Assembly: GCF_901709675.1 (NCBI RefSeq)
Contig: NC_051098.1
Coordinates: 11,626,918-11,690,917, forward strand
DNA length: 64,000 nucleotides
Direction: 5' to 3'
Source: Syngnathus acus
Taxonomy: Eukaryota; Chordata; Actinopteri; Syngnathiformes; Syngnathidae
The position numbers were made by a program, and so were the translations under genes. Positions 12,131 to 25,584 of this stretch are shown here, in pieces; the first letter of the stretch is position 1, and each line of letters starts with the position of its first letter. Under the pieces are notes generated by a model. That model was not told where the DNA came from, did not search any database, and saw nothing but the letters and a program-made list of their open reading frames with translations.

Positions 12131-13680
12131 TTGCAGTGCATTAGTTTTCTGGGTCAACAGAAAGAAATGCACATTATTTGTGAAGGTTAGCATAATTAGC
12201 CAACATACCACTTCAGTTGACGATGGCATATTTGCACCTTCTGCCAACGTAACCCACAAATTTATGCAAAAATGACTCAGAATAACACCATCCTTGGATA
12301 TCGTTGCAAATCTTTTATCGTTCTGTTCTCTAAGTGAGAATGTGACATTTTCGTCTTCGAGAAGGTTGAACGAATGACTAAAGCGTGTACGATGACGCTC
12401 CACATCTTCTTTTTCGTACATGAGACAAGGGTAACTCACATTCCCATTGCAAAATTGGAGGTCACAAAAGTTTGCTTTTGTTGTCTTAGTAACCTGAGAA
12501 ATAGAAAGAAGTAGAGACTTTGGGGCCATTCACAGTCTGTTCCAGCTGTTTGACCCAATCTGTGAAAATTCCGTTTACAATGTCTATCCATTTTCTGCAA
12601 TGTTAAACTGCTTTAAAGATTTGAGTAGCACTCATAACTTTGAAGCGGTGCTTGTTAGCCTATGACACGTATCGTATTGTTCGGTGTAAAGTCAGTGAGG
12701 TTTATTTTACAACATTTCCACACATAAGGTGCATTATTTTTGTGAAGCATTAAACGTTAAATCATTTATTCTAATGGTACCGTCGGGTTTATTGGAGAGA
12801 TTTAGCGCTATTATGTGAGCGGCACGTGTTTCGCTCGGTTTTGGTCGCCATTTTGGTTTCGTACTACATGGTTGCTTAAAGCGTAGAAACGAAAGTGATC
12901 CTCAGACAGATAAGAAAATATATATAGCGTAAATCATGGTACAGTACTGTACAGAGAACATTATTTGTTTGGATTACAAATGGCAGGCAAGCACATATTT
13001 ATGACATAGTAACAATATTATTAACAGTCTGCATGCCTTTTTGCCCTTCCGTGTCGCCCATTACATTTTCCATTTCTCAGCTGATTGAGTCTCAGCTATG
13101 AGTCTAAACCTAGCAATATCAACTTGACATAAGTGGAGGGGAATTAATTAAATGGGAATCATTTTCACAGTCACAATGAGTGCACGCTGAAGCAGTTTGA
13201 ATGACAAGGTGCTTCTCGAGTTCATTCAGGGCAAGCTCGATGCATTTCTTTTTTATATATACTACCCAAATTCTTTTAAATATTGACAAGGAGAATCTGC
13301 CAGAGCAAATAAACACATGAAATTGAATTTTGTATCACCTAGATAATATTTTTCATCAAAGCTGAAGTCTGAGGAAGGCAGCGTGGGCGGGGGGGGATGT
13401 ATTGTTTGCTGAAGAAGATGGAGCAAGGATAGTTTAAGAGGAAAAGGTGAAATGACAAAAACACCGAAGGTCAAAACAACCACAGTGGAGGAAAACAAAC
13501 CTTTATAATAATTTGAGCTGCTCTTAGATGACAATTGTATTTTTGTGGGGGGGAAATGAAAGAAATAATTAGAAGCACAAGTTGAGCTCAGAGGACTAAC
13601 TTGCAAATAAAGCATGGAGGGCATGCCAGTGTGTCGACAAAGAGGAATGGAAATTCATTTAGATAACAGCCTCAGCCTAA

Positions 13681-13691
13681 GGGGGGGGGGG
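13681..13691 (+). repeat. Poly-G run (11 bases)
   Basis: Homopolymer of 11 G inside intron E/F. Confidence 0.85.
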
Positions 13692-16600
13692 AAACACTTC
13701 ATAAGAGTATAGGGCTACATTAAAATGAGGGTAAAAAACGACAACATTAGCCGAAATGAACAGGAGAATCTCTCAAATTGAATGGCGATAAAAAAAAATT
13801 CTATAGTGTCACAAAATCAGAAGATTGAAGACATCGAGAGAGAGCTCAAAAGATGAAGTTACAGTTCACTTAATAATAAATAATAATAATAAATATCCCC
13901 AAAGTCTCTCAAATGAATTTAAGTGTATTTTTATTATTTGTAGAGTTCTACTGCATGCAAGTATGACACATATTTTCAATAACTGCAGCTGGCAACACTG
14001 ATCCATCCAAACTACGTAAGTCTACCTTATCCACACAACAAAATGATGTACAGACTTAAGTTGTTGTTTTTCTTTTCAGCACCTTTCAGACCTTTCAACA
14101 GCGGCTTAAAGGATGAGCCTGAGAAAATCTAGTGCAAAATTTTTTTTCACAGACGCATCATACTCCAAAGGAAGGACCGAACTCCACAAAAGGAATTAAG
14201 ACAAGAGGGTGCGGACAGAAGAATAGAAACACACGGTATATTTGTGTTTAATTGAGGGATTGTTTTATATACCACTAATGAAAGCCTTGGTACCACTCCA
14301 TGTACTCGTGCTGCACTTTGAGAATCATATCTGACAAGATTTGTATTTGGGAGTTATGTTGGGAGACTGTTCTAAAAAACTTTGTTGGGCTGGACTTGTA
14401 CTGTGACGCACTTACGTCATCAAAAATACATTACAGTAGAGCTTGTGTCTTTTTCGAATCCATTTCATTTTAAATCCATATTATCTTTCATGCCTCTTTA
14501 GATTTATAGCTTCATTCCTGCAAAAATATGTAGTTGTTTACCTCATCTGTTTACATTTGATAATTTTATATGGGAAAAGTTTTCTCATTTGATACACGTC
14601 TGTTTAATCTCATTTCAAAATAAAGTGAGAAAAAGTAAGCAGTGTTGTATCTTTTTTTTTATAGAATAACGGAAAATGTCTACGTGGTGGTATATTGTGA
14701 TTTATTATAGCCTATTTTGTATTTCATGATATTCATACTGCTCAGCTCAACCGTAAAGTCACGATTTGACCGAATATTTGCATTCAGAACACATCCTGAA
14801 CACACAGTAAAGTTCCCAATTGCATAAAAGCACGCATGCGGCGCCTCGCTTTTCTTTCTGTCGAGATCAAAACAAACGCAACGCAGTCACCGGGAGGCCC
14901 GATCTTGTGCTCGGCTAACCTTCAAATGACATTAGGGGTACCATCAACATATGATGAGTCACTGGCAGCCTGATGTGATTTATTCAATCCCGCCGAGTAG
15001 CTCGGGCGGTGGGGAACAAATCACTTAGATGGAAGCCACGCAGCACAGACTGAGTGCCAGTGGGACTGAAAATGTGTCTGCCTGCACAAGCGTGTGTCCT
15101 TTTATCATTCTTTGTGCCTACCATCCATCAGCTTGGCTATGCCAAGCCTCTGTGTATGTTTGTGCGCGTGTGTGTGCATGACTCCCGTGTGTATGCTATA
15201 TTAAGTTGCCGCTGAGAGGCTGCATGATGTCGGCTGTTCAGCCGCAACAATCCTGTAAAAGGTAACCTTTCCAAGCCTGATGCTATTTTTCACTTTTTTG
15301 TGGCACGGTTTATTTCAAAAATAATAAATCAACACATTTTTACAATTTTTTTTCATTGCAAATCAAATCATTACTATTATTGCCCTAATTATAAATCTGT
15401 GTTCATAATATTAATACTTATATAATTATGCAATATATATAATTTAATAGCTTCCCAACTCTGTAATAAAAAGATTACAGAGTTGGTTTGACACAAATAA
15501 ACTTACACTAATAGCTTAGTCATATTTATAAATGAAGGGTTGAGTTCAGCAACTGGTGGAATATTTTTTTGGGAAACGTTAGCCATAAATTATAACATGC
15601 GGTAAAACCATATTGCGCAATCTTGTATATGTCAAACTTTTATTCATTCATCTTTCAAACCGCTCATGAGCATGCTGTCTTAGGGCAGTAGATGGGGTTC
15701 CTCGGTTTGTTTGATCAAAAACAGCTTTTCAAACCAAAAAGCGGAGAAAATAAGCTTTAGTGAAAAGAAACACTAATATTTTTTGCTTTGGTGACAACTG
15801 AAATTATAAAACAGCAACCAAACGCCTACAAAAGGGGCTTTTGAGACTTTCTTTTCTGTTACAGCTGTTTGTTGTATATACATATTTCTATTTTGGAATA
15901 CAGCATTTTAATTTCACACAATATATGCCTGGCATTTCGTGACTTTAGATGCATCTTTTTCTTGACAAAAAACATTCAAGCAGAATAAACACAGCAGAAC
16001 CCCAAACTGAAAACAGAAATCGGCCAAATCTGCGAGCGGTCAAGACTAGAGAAAGGCGAAAAGTTACAGTTGAGCAGCGCGAGGACGTTGACGAGCGTCT
16101 TGAGATGATTCAAGGGAAACAGATTAGGCAATGGAGCGCTGTGGCAGATCGTTAGTCAGGGGTGTCTCGAGCAAAGATAAATGAAGTGCCAGTGAGCTAA
16201 AGCAGACAGAAGAAAGCGGCGCTCGGAGGAAATAAGAGCCAACAAAGCCGAGGAATGAGAGCCAACACGAAATGAAAGCAAAGAACCGGCTCATTGACGC
16301 CCTTAAGTGCAAGACATGCAAGGGGAGCAATAACATGACCTAAAATTCGCTTTAGATTCTAAAGTGAATTAGCTGCACTTAATTAACATTCTATTATCTC
16401 GTCCAATCCATGCATATTTAATCGAACATGCCCTTCTTAAGTACGCTGCGCACGTATCATCATCGGTTGTCCTTTTACGGCACGATTCATCATTTACAAT
16501 CGTGAATTTCATCCTCCTGTATTATAAATACATGATGTTTGAGCGGGATTTTAATCTTCTAGTTGGCAGAAATTTATTTCCTTTGTTTAAGAGAAGTGCG

Positions 16601-17471
16601 AAATAATTCCCTTGAGCATTTTTCGAGGCTGTAAATTAAGACGTTTTCGTCTTGGCAAATCAGCCTTAGATCCCGTTATGAAGACACTGGGCTCCCGTAT
16701 CGTTGTTTTCTGTTGGGGTCAAAGGTCATAGGCTCCAAGTGAGGCAGTGGTGTTATATAGGGAAGCCAGAAATAAAATAAATTACAGTGCCAGTAGGCTA
16801 TTTAACTTGCTCTAACCTTTGCCCCTTGTATGTTCGCTCGCTGTAGTGTAGAAAAAGCTTTTAGGAAGAAAGGACCAGTTCTCCTATTTTTTCTGGACTC
16901 AATGATTCCATTAGGTAACGTAGCAACCAAGAAGTGTGGAGTCAATAAAGTACAATCTTAACTACCACTAGATCTGGCTGACTTTCATAACAAATTGGAA
17001 ATTGAAATTATGCTTGGAATATTTTGTCCTTTAAATGAAGACTCTAAATTGTCCATAACAACATTGAAATACATTTTTGTGGCGACAATACTGCTTGTGT
17101 CTCAGTGAGAATAATACATAAGCTTTAGAGATGCATCACCATGGGGACATCTCCATTACGTGTTGGACGGCCTGCGAGAAATGATGTGGAGCATTATTTC
17201 TCTGTAAGAGTGGCGAAAAGAAGCGAATAATTCTCAAGCTGTGAACGAATGCCAAAAGATGGGCGCAACTTAGTTGTAATGAGCTATAAATTAGCCTGGA
17301 GTGAATCGTCTCTGCGGAGCTATTATGAACAAAACTAATTTGAACCTTTATATGACAATTAAAGATAAAGGTTTACAAGGATCTTTACAAAGATTTAACC
17401 CGGGCAACAACCCACCACAAAGTTTTGCGAAAAGTCAAGATGCAACTGAATGGTTTTTTTTTTTTGCTTAC

Positions 17472-17525
17472 CAGAGAGGTGAAGATGTACGTGTAGTAGA
17501 CTGACAGCATTCCCAGCTCTGATGC
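17472..17525 (-). CDS. grik4: grik4 exon E: 54-base exon, 18 residues
   Basis: Very short exon encoding exactly 18 codons (residues 203-220), ASELGMLSVYYTYIFTSL, with phase 0 on both sides. The acceptor is TTTGTGTGCAG and the donor is GTAAGC followed by a long A run. The segment matches the AAELGM...YYTYIFTNL stretch of mammalian GluK4 and sits between lower-lobe helices of the amino-terminal domain. It is isolated between introns of 4.0 kb and 11.9 kb. As an in-frame 54-base exon it could be skipped without changing the frame, but nothing in the sequence shows that it is. Confidence 0.95.
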
Positions 17526-18178
17526 CTGCACACAAAAACAGGAGCAGTGAGGGAAGACGTGTGGTAGGAGGGGAAAAAAATACAAAAAGTCAAGGTTTGG
17601 AGATTGAACGGAAGCTGTAGAGAGAAACTGGAGAGAGTGAAGGATATGAAGGAGTCAGAGGTGAGCCAACTTGCGCTCCACTCGATGGCACACTGATCAA
17701 ATCCCATTCTTGATAAGAACAGACATTTATCTGACTGCAGCTCTAGGGGGAGCAATTAAATTTCGGAGGTGAATTAGTATGCTGCTCGACAACTGTCTGA
17801 CAATTTGATTAAATCAAAGTCACAGCAGAGTGCGACCGTGAAGGAGATGGTGAACTTTTCAGAATTTCCGTCATTATCAAAAATAGGTATTGGCACACAG
17901 TATGCGATATGACAAAGGTCAGTATTTTCCAAAACTAGCTACAATGACCTTGAAAAAGCTCCACTTTGATTATATTGCTATCAAATTTAAAAATACTAAA
18001 TATTAAAGGCCATAGTAATTGAAATAAATAAATTCTTATTTATTACTTTAACTGTTTCTTGAAGCAGTTCAAATAAAATGGAGAACACTTGGCTGCACAG
18101 GTACAGTTAATTGTATCCCAAAGAGTTTGCTGTCCAAACAAGTACAACAGATCATTCAGAGCGTGACTGTCCCATAAA

Positions 18179-18250
18179 AACAATTAATCGATTAATTAAT
18201 TGTTAAGCATTTGGTTGATTGTGTGGAACTGATTGATGATTAGTCGTGTC
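18179..18250 (+). repeat. Dispersed repeat pair, member 1
   Basis: The stretch TTAAGCATTTGGTTGATTGT followed by GTGGAACTGATTGATGATTA recurs in worn form at 30556-30632, as TTAAGAATTTGGTCAATTGT followed by GTGGAATTGATTGTTAATTG. Both sit next to ATTAATCG/ATTAATTG words. This is a shared ancient repeat of unknown class. Confidence 0.55.
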
Positions 18251-19251
18251 ATGAAGTAAATGAGGCACAATGGAGCGTAATATTTGGGCTGTAACTAGCG
18301 GAGGTGATGCTGAATCAATCCTTGATTAAAAAAACAAAAACAGATTGAGGTTGACGAAAAGTGCTAAAAACTAACAGGCGTGATTGAAAATTGTGTAAAT
18401 CCAAGACTAAAGTTTAAAATGGCTGATAAAATTGTCAATAACCCATAATATAGCATTAACTAGCATGAAATATTTATAACATCCAGATTTTCCCATTCCA
18501 ATATTTTTTTTAATTACATTTCATATTTAATTTCCTTCACTGTTGTCATGTAAATTCACTCCTATCCCTAATTCGGAAGCAGCAGAAGTCTTGAATATTC
18601 ATCTTGAGTATTTAATAGCAACATGAATAATAAAAGAAAAAGTTCATTAAACTGAATTAAGAAAGACTCCTTTAGGTGTTTAACGCATCGTTGCATAGAA
18701 GTTATTAAAATCCTGCCAACTTCAAGAAAACAATGCTAAAGGAAAGCCTTTTCAAGCCAGCTGACTCGTGAGCTGATTATCTTTACTACTCGAGGACTTT
18801 GCGGCTGTCCCCTGACATTCAACACGCTAGCACAACGGACCTAAATCGCTCCGAATGCTAAAAGCTCACAGAGGCGATTGCTAGATCGACCTTTGTCCAA
18901 AGAGGCTCAATTTGAGGATGTACACAAGACATGTCGGGGTCCCTTTGGACAAGATGGTCGCTCTTATCATCTGAGCCTGGCAAAGGCGTCGGTGGCCAGC
19001 TTTGATATGATTTGCTCTCCACTTGAGAGTTGCCAGCTTTTCCACACCCTTGTCTCTTGACATTCACAAAGGCAGACAGCTTGACACAAAGGGACGGAAA
19101 GGGAGAAAGAAGTTGGATGGGTAGATAACAAGAACGCATGGAGAACTACAGTAATAATATTTTGTCCAGGAAGAACAGATATGCCAACGTCATGACAAAG
19201 TGTTGAGACAATCAACTGGGACAGAATTCAGCTAATGGGTGTGGCAGGAGT

Positions 19252-19277
19252 GTATGCTAGCTAGTATGCTAGCTAGT
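19252..19277 (+). repeat. Short tandem duplication (TATGCTAGCTAG)
   Basis: Two direct copies of a 12-13 base unit, itself containing the palindrome CTAGCTAG. Confidence 0.8.
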
Positions 19278-21300
19278 TCTAAACGAGGCCCGGCATCCAC
19301 GGCAATCACAGTCTGTCATGTTTGATCCAACCACCAATTAGAACCCGTCACCTTTGGGATCCATCCAATTTTGTCCATAGTGGCCTTGAATTGTGATTTC
19401 CATGATCGCCAGGATCGTTTTTTTTCTCTACAAACTTGTCACTTTATTTGTAGGTATAAGTTTGTGGGGTAATTTCATATCAAGCCAAATTCCTTTTCAT
19501 TTCCTGTTGTTTGCTCCAATCTTCCAGTCATCCCTTTAAATGTCATGGCCATATATCTATCAATACTTGGAATGGCTCCCGAAGTCATAACGTTGAGAAA
19601 GAAGGAGGAGAGAAAGGGTTACAAAGGCGACGAGAAGCAAGACATCCCACTGTGGACTCCCACTGCTCTTTGTCCCGTGGTTGTCAGGGTTGCTATGGGG
19701 ACCAGATGACCGCTGATGGCAGTCCGAATGCTTGATTGAGGAGAAGACTACAGCGGAAAAGCGCAAATGAGAACAGAACGAATCGCTGCCTCGCTCGACT
19801 CCATCATGCATCCACTTGACGTCACCTTCAATCTGGCCATCTATCCATCCATTGTCTTGCAGAAATAATGAGGTGTGTATTAATTACAACAGGGCCATAT
19901 GCTGCTGCCAAACATTCTCACTTCCCCAGATTCTACTATCGATGCCATCCAGCCCCTCACAGACATTAGTCTCCAATCAGATGAAGCGTCATTATTTTAA
20001 GTGTCCAAGGTGTTAATAATGCACTGAAAGGTTAATTATCAGCATGTGCCGGAGAGGACAAAGCACATAAGGATCATATTGTTATGTTGGAGACAGTGTC
20101 ACATTTACTAATGGCACCATAAAAATGTTCTTCCCTAACACAATGGGCTATTTGGATTTGCATAATAGCTACACTTATGAAGTATTCTGATGTTTTTAGA
20201 GTAGAATGAGATTCACAAAGTTGTTTGGACTTGATGGACAGAGGGATTTACAAGTTGGGGGGCGGGGGGGACTTTGACCCAGAAGTGTGATATAAAATTA
20301 ATTTGTTCCAAACCAGGTACATTCCATATGCTCAAAATTAAACTTTCCTAAGGTGTGCTATGAATAAAGAAATAGTGTGTTATAAATAAAGAACCATATT
20401 GGCTGTGATGACTATTTTTCATCACTCCAAATACATTCACAAATAAAATGAGCACAAATCTCAGCATGGTTGTTTATTGTGTCTCTGCAGTATGCTTGAA
20501 ATATTGTAAGCAGTAAAATCTGCTGATTAATTGTAAAGGGAAATAAATATTTACCCTCAAAGTGGGTCCGCTTTTAAGCATCTGGTTGGACCATACTTAC
20601 GGAGAACTACCCACAGTCATGGTGGCTTAAGGACAACACATAGTCCTCAGATTAGAAATGGAATATGAATCAGAAATTAAACACAGTGACTAGTCGACAT
20701 TGTCATTGACACAAATTAAAATTTCACAAAAGTCATTCTAATTTTGGTGGGCAAACATCCTCAAAGCATAACAATGCAGAAGTGGAGCTACATTTTGCTT
20801 GTGTCAAGAAAAAAGGAAAGATGTACACAGTATGCCTTGTGCAATTTGCTGCTACAAAGTACCTCAGCAGCATAGCTGACATCAGTACTCACCTTTTCCG
20901 CCCCACTGGAATTGATTTTGTGCCTCCTGCATTAAAATCAGTGAGCAAAATATCGCTTTTTTTTCTTCAGGCATAGTATCTTCAGTGTATCGAGATCCCA
21001 CATATAATTTTATTTGTGGTAAACAGTCGCATTGAAATGCTAAAACATGCTTTGAAATGATATTTTATGCTGTCATCAATATTTTTTTGTATGTCGCAGC
21101 ATCTTTTTTAGTATTATTCTTTATGACATTGCTTTATTTCCTCTGCCTTTATTTCGGACTGTTTCTCTGACTGTAGACTGATGATGCTGTGTTTTTTAAA
21201 GATGTGCCCTCAGCCCAAAGTGCAACAATTTATCTTGCTTGTGATTCAAGACAGCAAATGGATTATGGCGGTAAAAAAACATTTGACTTCTCCTGTATTT

Positions 21301-21304
<4 letters not shown>

Positions 21305-21332
<28 letters not shown>
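21305..21332 (+). repeat. (TC)14 dinucleotide tract
   Basis: Pure TC repeat, read as GA in the grik4 transcript. It lies about 190 bases downstream of the exon D donor. Confidence 0.95.
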
Positions 21333-21518
21333 CTTTGTGCCCTGTGGGAAATACAATATATATCTCCACAAATCAAAATTGAAGCGCAACCAATTTTTTT
21401 TTTTTTAAATTCTCTACATATTGAATTACTTTTATACTTGAACATTTCTTGCCTTGAGCATTTCTCAGTCCTGGGGGAGTCTTGTTACATTTCTATCGTG
21501 TGTGCACACAACACTGAC

Positions 21519-21697
21519 CCGTTCCAGAACGATGTGGGACATGGTGGCGTTGGCGTCGACGATGATGGTGGCGGTCTTGTCGTCTCGTATCTCCTTCAAG
21601 AGCGGGGTCGGGTCCTGGCTGTCGTCGAGCATACGCACTGACAAGGTCTCCTTGGAGATGAGGAACTGCCTGAGGAGTTGCTCCAGGTTCAATAAGC
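21519..21697 (-). CDS. grik4: grik4 exon D: amino-terminal domain, lower lobe
   Basis: Exon of 179 bases: GC completes the cysteine begun in exon C, then 59 codons (residues 144-202). It reads [20 protein letters not shown], then [20 protein letters not shown], then [18 protein letters not shown]. This is the most strongly conserved block of the window; RMLDD followed by [13 protein letters not shown] is diagnostic of the GluK4/GluK5 subgroup. The acceptor is CTTCTCAG and the donor is GTCAGT after CGG, a less usual donor with C at +3. The exit is phase 0. N192 (NAT) is a sequon. A long GC-rich open frame overlapping on the same strand in another frame, and one on the opposite strand, are shadows of this exon. 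A (TC)14 tract lies about 190 bases beyond the donor. Confidence 0.97.
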
Positions 21698-24600
21698 CTG
21701 AGAAGCACAGATATACACGCAGTGGATTACTTATAACGAAGTGAAGACTCTAAATCAGACTTGGTTTGGCTTAACACTAATAACATTTAACAAATGTAGA
21801 TGTAGAAGATTCAGAGGGGTGTGTAGAAATTATTAATGATGACTATACCAATCACTGATTTGATGTCCATGAAACAATTTTCCTATGCAGAAAAAAAAGC
21901 TAGCTAGCACTCTGTTGTGACTTCTGTCTAGCACACAAAAGCCTTTGAGCAAATGGCCTTCTGCTTATTGGCTGTGCCAACACTGTTTTGATTCCAGTAA
22001 GGTAAGAGGGATTTGCACTAATTAAAACGTAGCCAACTTAATCAAAAGGCTCCTGGCAGAAGTTAACGAGTCACTTGGCATCCATATATTTAGCACAGAC
22101 CCTGAGAGGTTATTTGGCTAATTTCCAATATAGAAAAGAAAGAAAACACAACTGGGATTATTAGAGAGCATCGACCTCGGCAAATTAGCATGAAAGTCGC
22201 CTTGGCATCTTGTCAGAGCTCATCTGCGGAGGTTAATATCTTATATTACCGTAATTAAAAAAAAGAAGCCGGTCTTTTGTTGTTTATTGCTCGAGGAGGA
22301 GACGGCGAACGGAGCAAGTGCAGTCAGTACAGTATAAGGTCAAAGGGCAGCTTCTGCCACACTTACTCCCAATTTCATGATAAGCATCTGATTGTTGACA
22401 GTTACTTGGATAATGAGTCACATGCTGCTTCACCCCGTCTTGATAAAAGCTGATTGTCATAAATGTCAATGCCAATCCTATATATGAAATATTTTACATT
22501 CCATTACTATACAATAGCTCCTCATTTTACGAGAAATTTCCATTCCTATGATGGGAATGCAACAAAGTCTGTTCTGTCACCCAAATAATATTCATGTCAT
22601 AAGAAGCTGTTTGTTATTTAATAAACGCGGAAAAAAAAATCACGCTTGTCAGCGGCACGGCCGGTCAAGCACATTAACTCCCCGTCGTGCCTAACAGCGC
22701 CAGTCTTCCTGTCTGCATGGCGCTATAATATTGAAAGTGTTTGTTTTGCTGTATGTGGACGCCCATGACATGAGACCCCCAGTTCCCCTCCCCCCCCGCC
22801 TTGAACCTGTCATTGCAGCTCCCTCTGTGCTACAACACAGAGCGTCTTTGATGAGCTTGAAATAGCTTCCACTAAATCACCCTCCTTGTCTGCCTGCCTG
22901 GCATCCAAGCCTGTGCCGCAGCTCACATCAAGTACAATTTATCGTCGATTTTATGACATCAGACGGTGAACTGTGTCTGACGTGGCTGCGTACAAATATA
23001 GTGACACCCAAGGAAGTTCATGCTCTCATCAGGGTTCTGACTGCGTCACAATCAAAGAGGAGTTTTTCCACACTAGGATGATATAATCGCTCACTGTTTT
23101 GTTTGGGGAACCAGTTTGCTTCGCCTGAATAGTATAAAAATATACAGCTGGATACAAAAAGTCAAGTTTGACCTTGACTGATGTGTGTTGTCAGACACAT
23201 TACGGCTATACTGAGAAATGCAGTAACAATACGCCTTTTTGAGTTCTGCTTTGATGCCAACATTACGAGCAAGCACAAATCTAAAGAGCAAATGCAGCCA
23301 CAACAGGCTGCAGAGAATAAAAATCCACAGCGTGTGCAGGTGAATAATATATTACAGCTTTGTGATGAGTCATCATTTAGCCGTGGGCATAGTAAGACCT
23401 ACTTTTATGACTTTGCTACTAATGTGAACTTTAAAATGTACAGTAGAGGAGATGTGTCAAAAAACGTGAGGTGCCAGCGTAATCGCCGCCCCATTAACCC
23501 AAAATATAACCACAGAGGGGAACCATATTTCATCGGTGACTTCCCATCAGGTGCAGTCGCCTGACAATACCGCAGGAAGCTAGCCGTTAGCGCGTTAGCC
23601 TCACAGAGCTTCCTCTCGCACTCCAAATACGAGTTCTTTTTGGGGTCTAGGGACCTCTTAAAGGGGAGATTTTATTTTCCAAGGAGCCCCTCAGAATCTA
23701 AATGCCAATTAAACGTACTGCAACTACTCTTAAATGCCATCTGAATTATTTAGTTTTGAATGTTTCAACCTAAATATTCATGAAGTGTTTAATAAAATGA
23801 AACTTAACACAATTAAATATTTATTCCATCATCACTAGTCGCAAGAAATACTCACGCGTGGTGGGAAGTCGGATTTATGAGACAAGCTTTTAATTTGCCC
23901 AAAGTTAATGTGGAAGGATTAGACGCTGACTCAAAGTAACAATGACAGCAACTAAAAAGAGTGTCATAACTTTAAAATCAAAGATTTCTTTTGTCGAAAA
24001 CGTAGGGCTCGTAAACACACCGATCAAGATTATTCAAGTGGAATTGTTATATTCGGTTTCTATTGAAGGCCACCAGGTTGATAAATGTCCAAGTACACAA
24101 CTTTTTTTTTTCTCATTATGTTTCTATACTCACACTTGTCTTTCACGGATGAGTCTCCATTGTGCAATATACATTCTGGAAATCATTTATTTGATTGAGG
24201 AGTCTTTCGAAACTCTAATTATTGTTTTATGGGTTAGGGCAGTGCTTCGATGTAAATCACACGCTAAAGAACATGTCGGACACAACAGATTTACATAATT
24301 ATTGTTTTTGTTGCATTTCTGTTGAGCACAATGTGAGAACAAATTTGCTAGTGACTGCAATATTAACATGTGCATTATTTTTCAAGCAAATGATTCTAAT
24401 GATGAAAAACAATCACGTAGAGACAAATCCATTACTCTGTCATTTAGTTTGACTGCAGTGCAAGGGCCTGGGGATTTAAATGTGGGTCCACCTTATACTG
24501 ACATCTAAGATGATAAATAGTCAATGTCTTGTTATACTCTTATCCACCAAATTGCCTCCCGAGCACTCACTAAGATTTATGCACCACTTCACTTCCAGAG

Positions 24601-25383
24601 TCATTATATAGGAGTCACTCCACCAACTTCTAAAGAAAAAATAAAAATGTTCACCTTGAGGAAAAATGTGATTCTTGCATTAATGCAAGGGGCGGGTGGG
24701 CGTCGCTTGGGACTGTTGAACAGAGACAACAAACACTTTCCATTTAAACCAAATGGAAAACAAGAAATGACCCCCAAGAGTAACCCAAGATATCTGTTGA
24801 ATAAAAACAGAAGTAATATAAACTGAACAAACTCACGAGGAACTAAATACATTACACTTAATCACCTTTACATCTGTCCACAAACTAAATAGCTGACGAA
24901 ACAAAATCTTTTTTTTTCCCAGCGTGTTCAGCAAACTGACGGAACGCGAACATGAACATTTAATCATCAAGGTGTCTCGCTAACTAACCCTGATTGTAGG
25001 TTACGAATGTGGATTTCATGTCAAGTGTCAGCCCATTAACAATCGCAGGAAGCTAAAGTTACCTAGGAAACAGTACCTTCAGGATTTCAACAGAAGAATT
25101 CTCATTGTGCTACTGAAGTCAAGTTCACATTTGCATTACAGAATATATGGACGGCAAGTAAGTACGACTACAAATACTCTCATGGGTGTTTTATAAGATC
25201 AAATAAAAGAGCCCACTAGCTCCTGAAACTGGTTCCTTAATGAAATAAGAACGTCTTCTTAAATGTGCTGTTTGAGCTTACGTAGTTGCAGCTACCTCCC
25301 GTCACCTCATTTATGAAAGTGCACTTTGGTGTCCTTTCAAATGGCCGCTGCAAGTATTGGTGCAAATAAGTAAAGTGATTTCG

Positions 25384-25424
25384 GTGTGTGTGTTTGTGTG
25401 TGTGTCCATGTATTTGTGTGTTGC
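25384..25424 (+). repeat. Imperfect (GT)n tract
   Basis: GTGTGTGTGTTTGTGTGTGT followed by imperfect GT words. Confidence 0.75.
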
Positions 25425-25505
25425 TTTTACGCACCCGCACTGACAAATGAGAAAACTAGCAGGTTGACGAGGGCCAGATCAGAAAAGTATACTATAGTAT
25501 GTTAA

Positions 25506-25584
25506 CATAATTAGCATTATATATGATAAAAAAAATAGCATTATGAATGATAGCATAATTAGCATTGTATATGATAGCATAATT
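25506..25584 (+). repeat. Imperfect tandem repeat, about 24-base unit
   Basis: The unit CATAATTAGCATTATATATG plus GATA or GATAG recurs about three times, with an A run interrupting the first copy. Confidence 0.75.

Larger units (their letters stand above)
5578..17471. other. grik4 intron E/F
   Basis: Intron of about 11.9 kb. It holds a TA-flanked inverted-repeat element (5639-6038), a hAT-like element (6591-6886), a (TAA)n tract (12072-12130), short poly-T and poly-G runs (around 11308-11320 and 13681-13691) and AT-rich unique DNA. The 168-codon minus-strand frame at 12023-12529 crosses the (TAA)n tract and is low-complexity. No gene recognised. Confidence 0.8.
17526..21518. other. grik4 intron D/E
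   Basis: Intron of about 4.0 kb. It contains one of a pair of dispersed similar segments (18179-18250), a short tandem duplication of TATGCTAGCTAG (19252-19277) and a (TC)14 tract near its 5' end. Overlapping open frames around 18858-19215 occur on both strands and in several frames at once, with no recognisable product. Confidence 0.8.

Noticed and set aside
12023-12529. 168-codon minus-strand open frame
   Set aside because: It runs through the (TAA)n tract, giving poly-Ile and poly-Leu; the rest shows no domain and no splice context.
21493-21708. GC-rich 71-codon frame over exon D in a different frame
   Set aside because: Shadow of the conserved coding exon; the grik4 frame explains the sequence.
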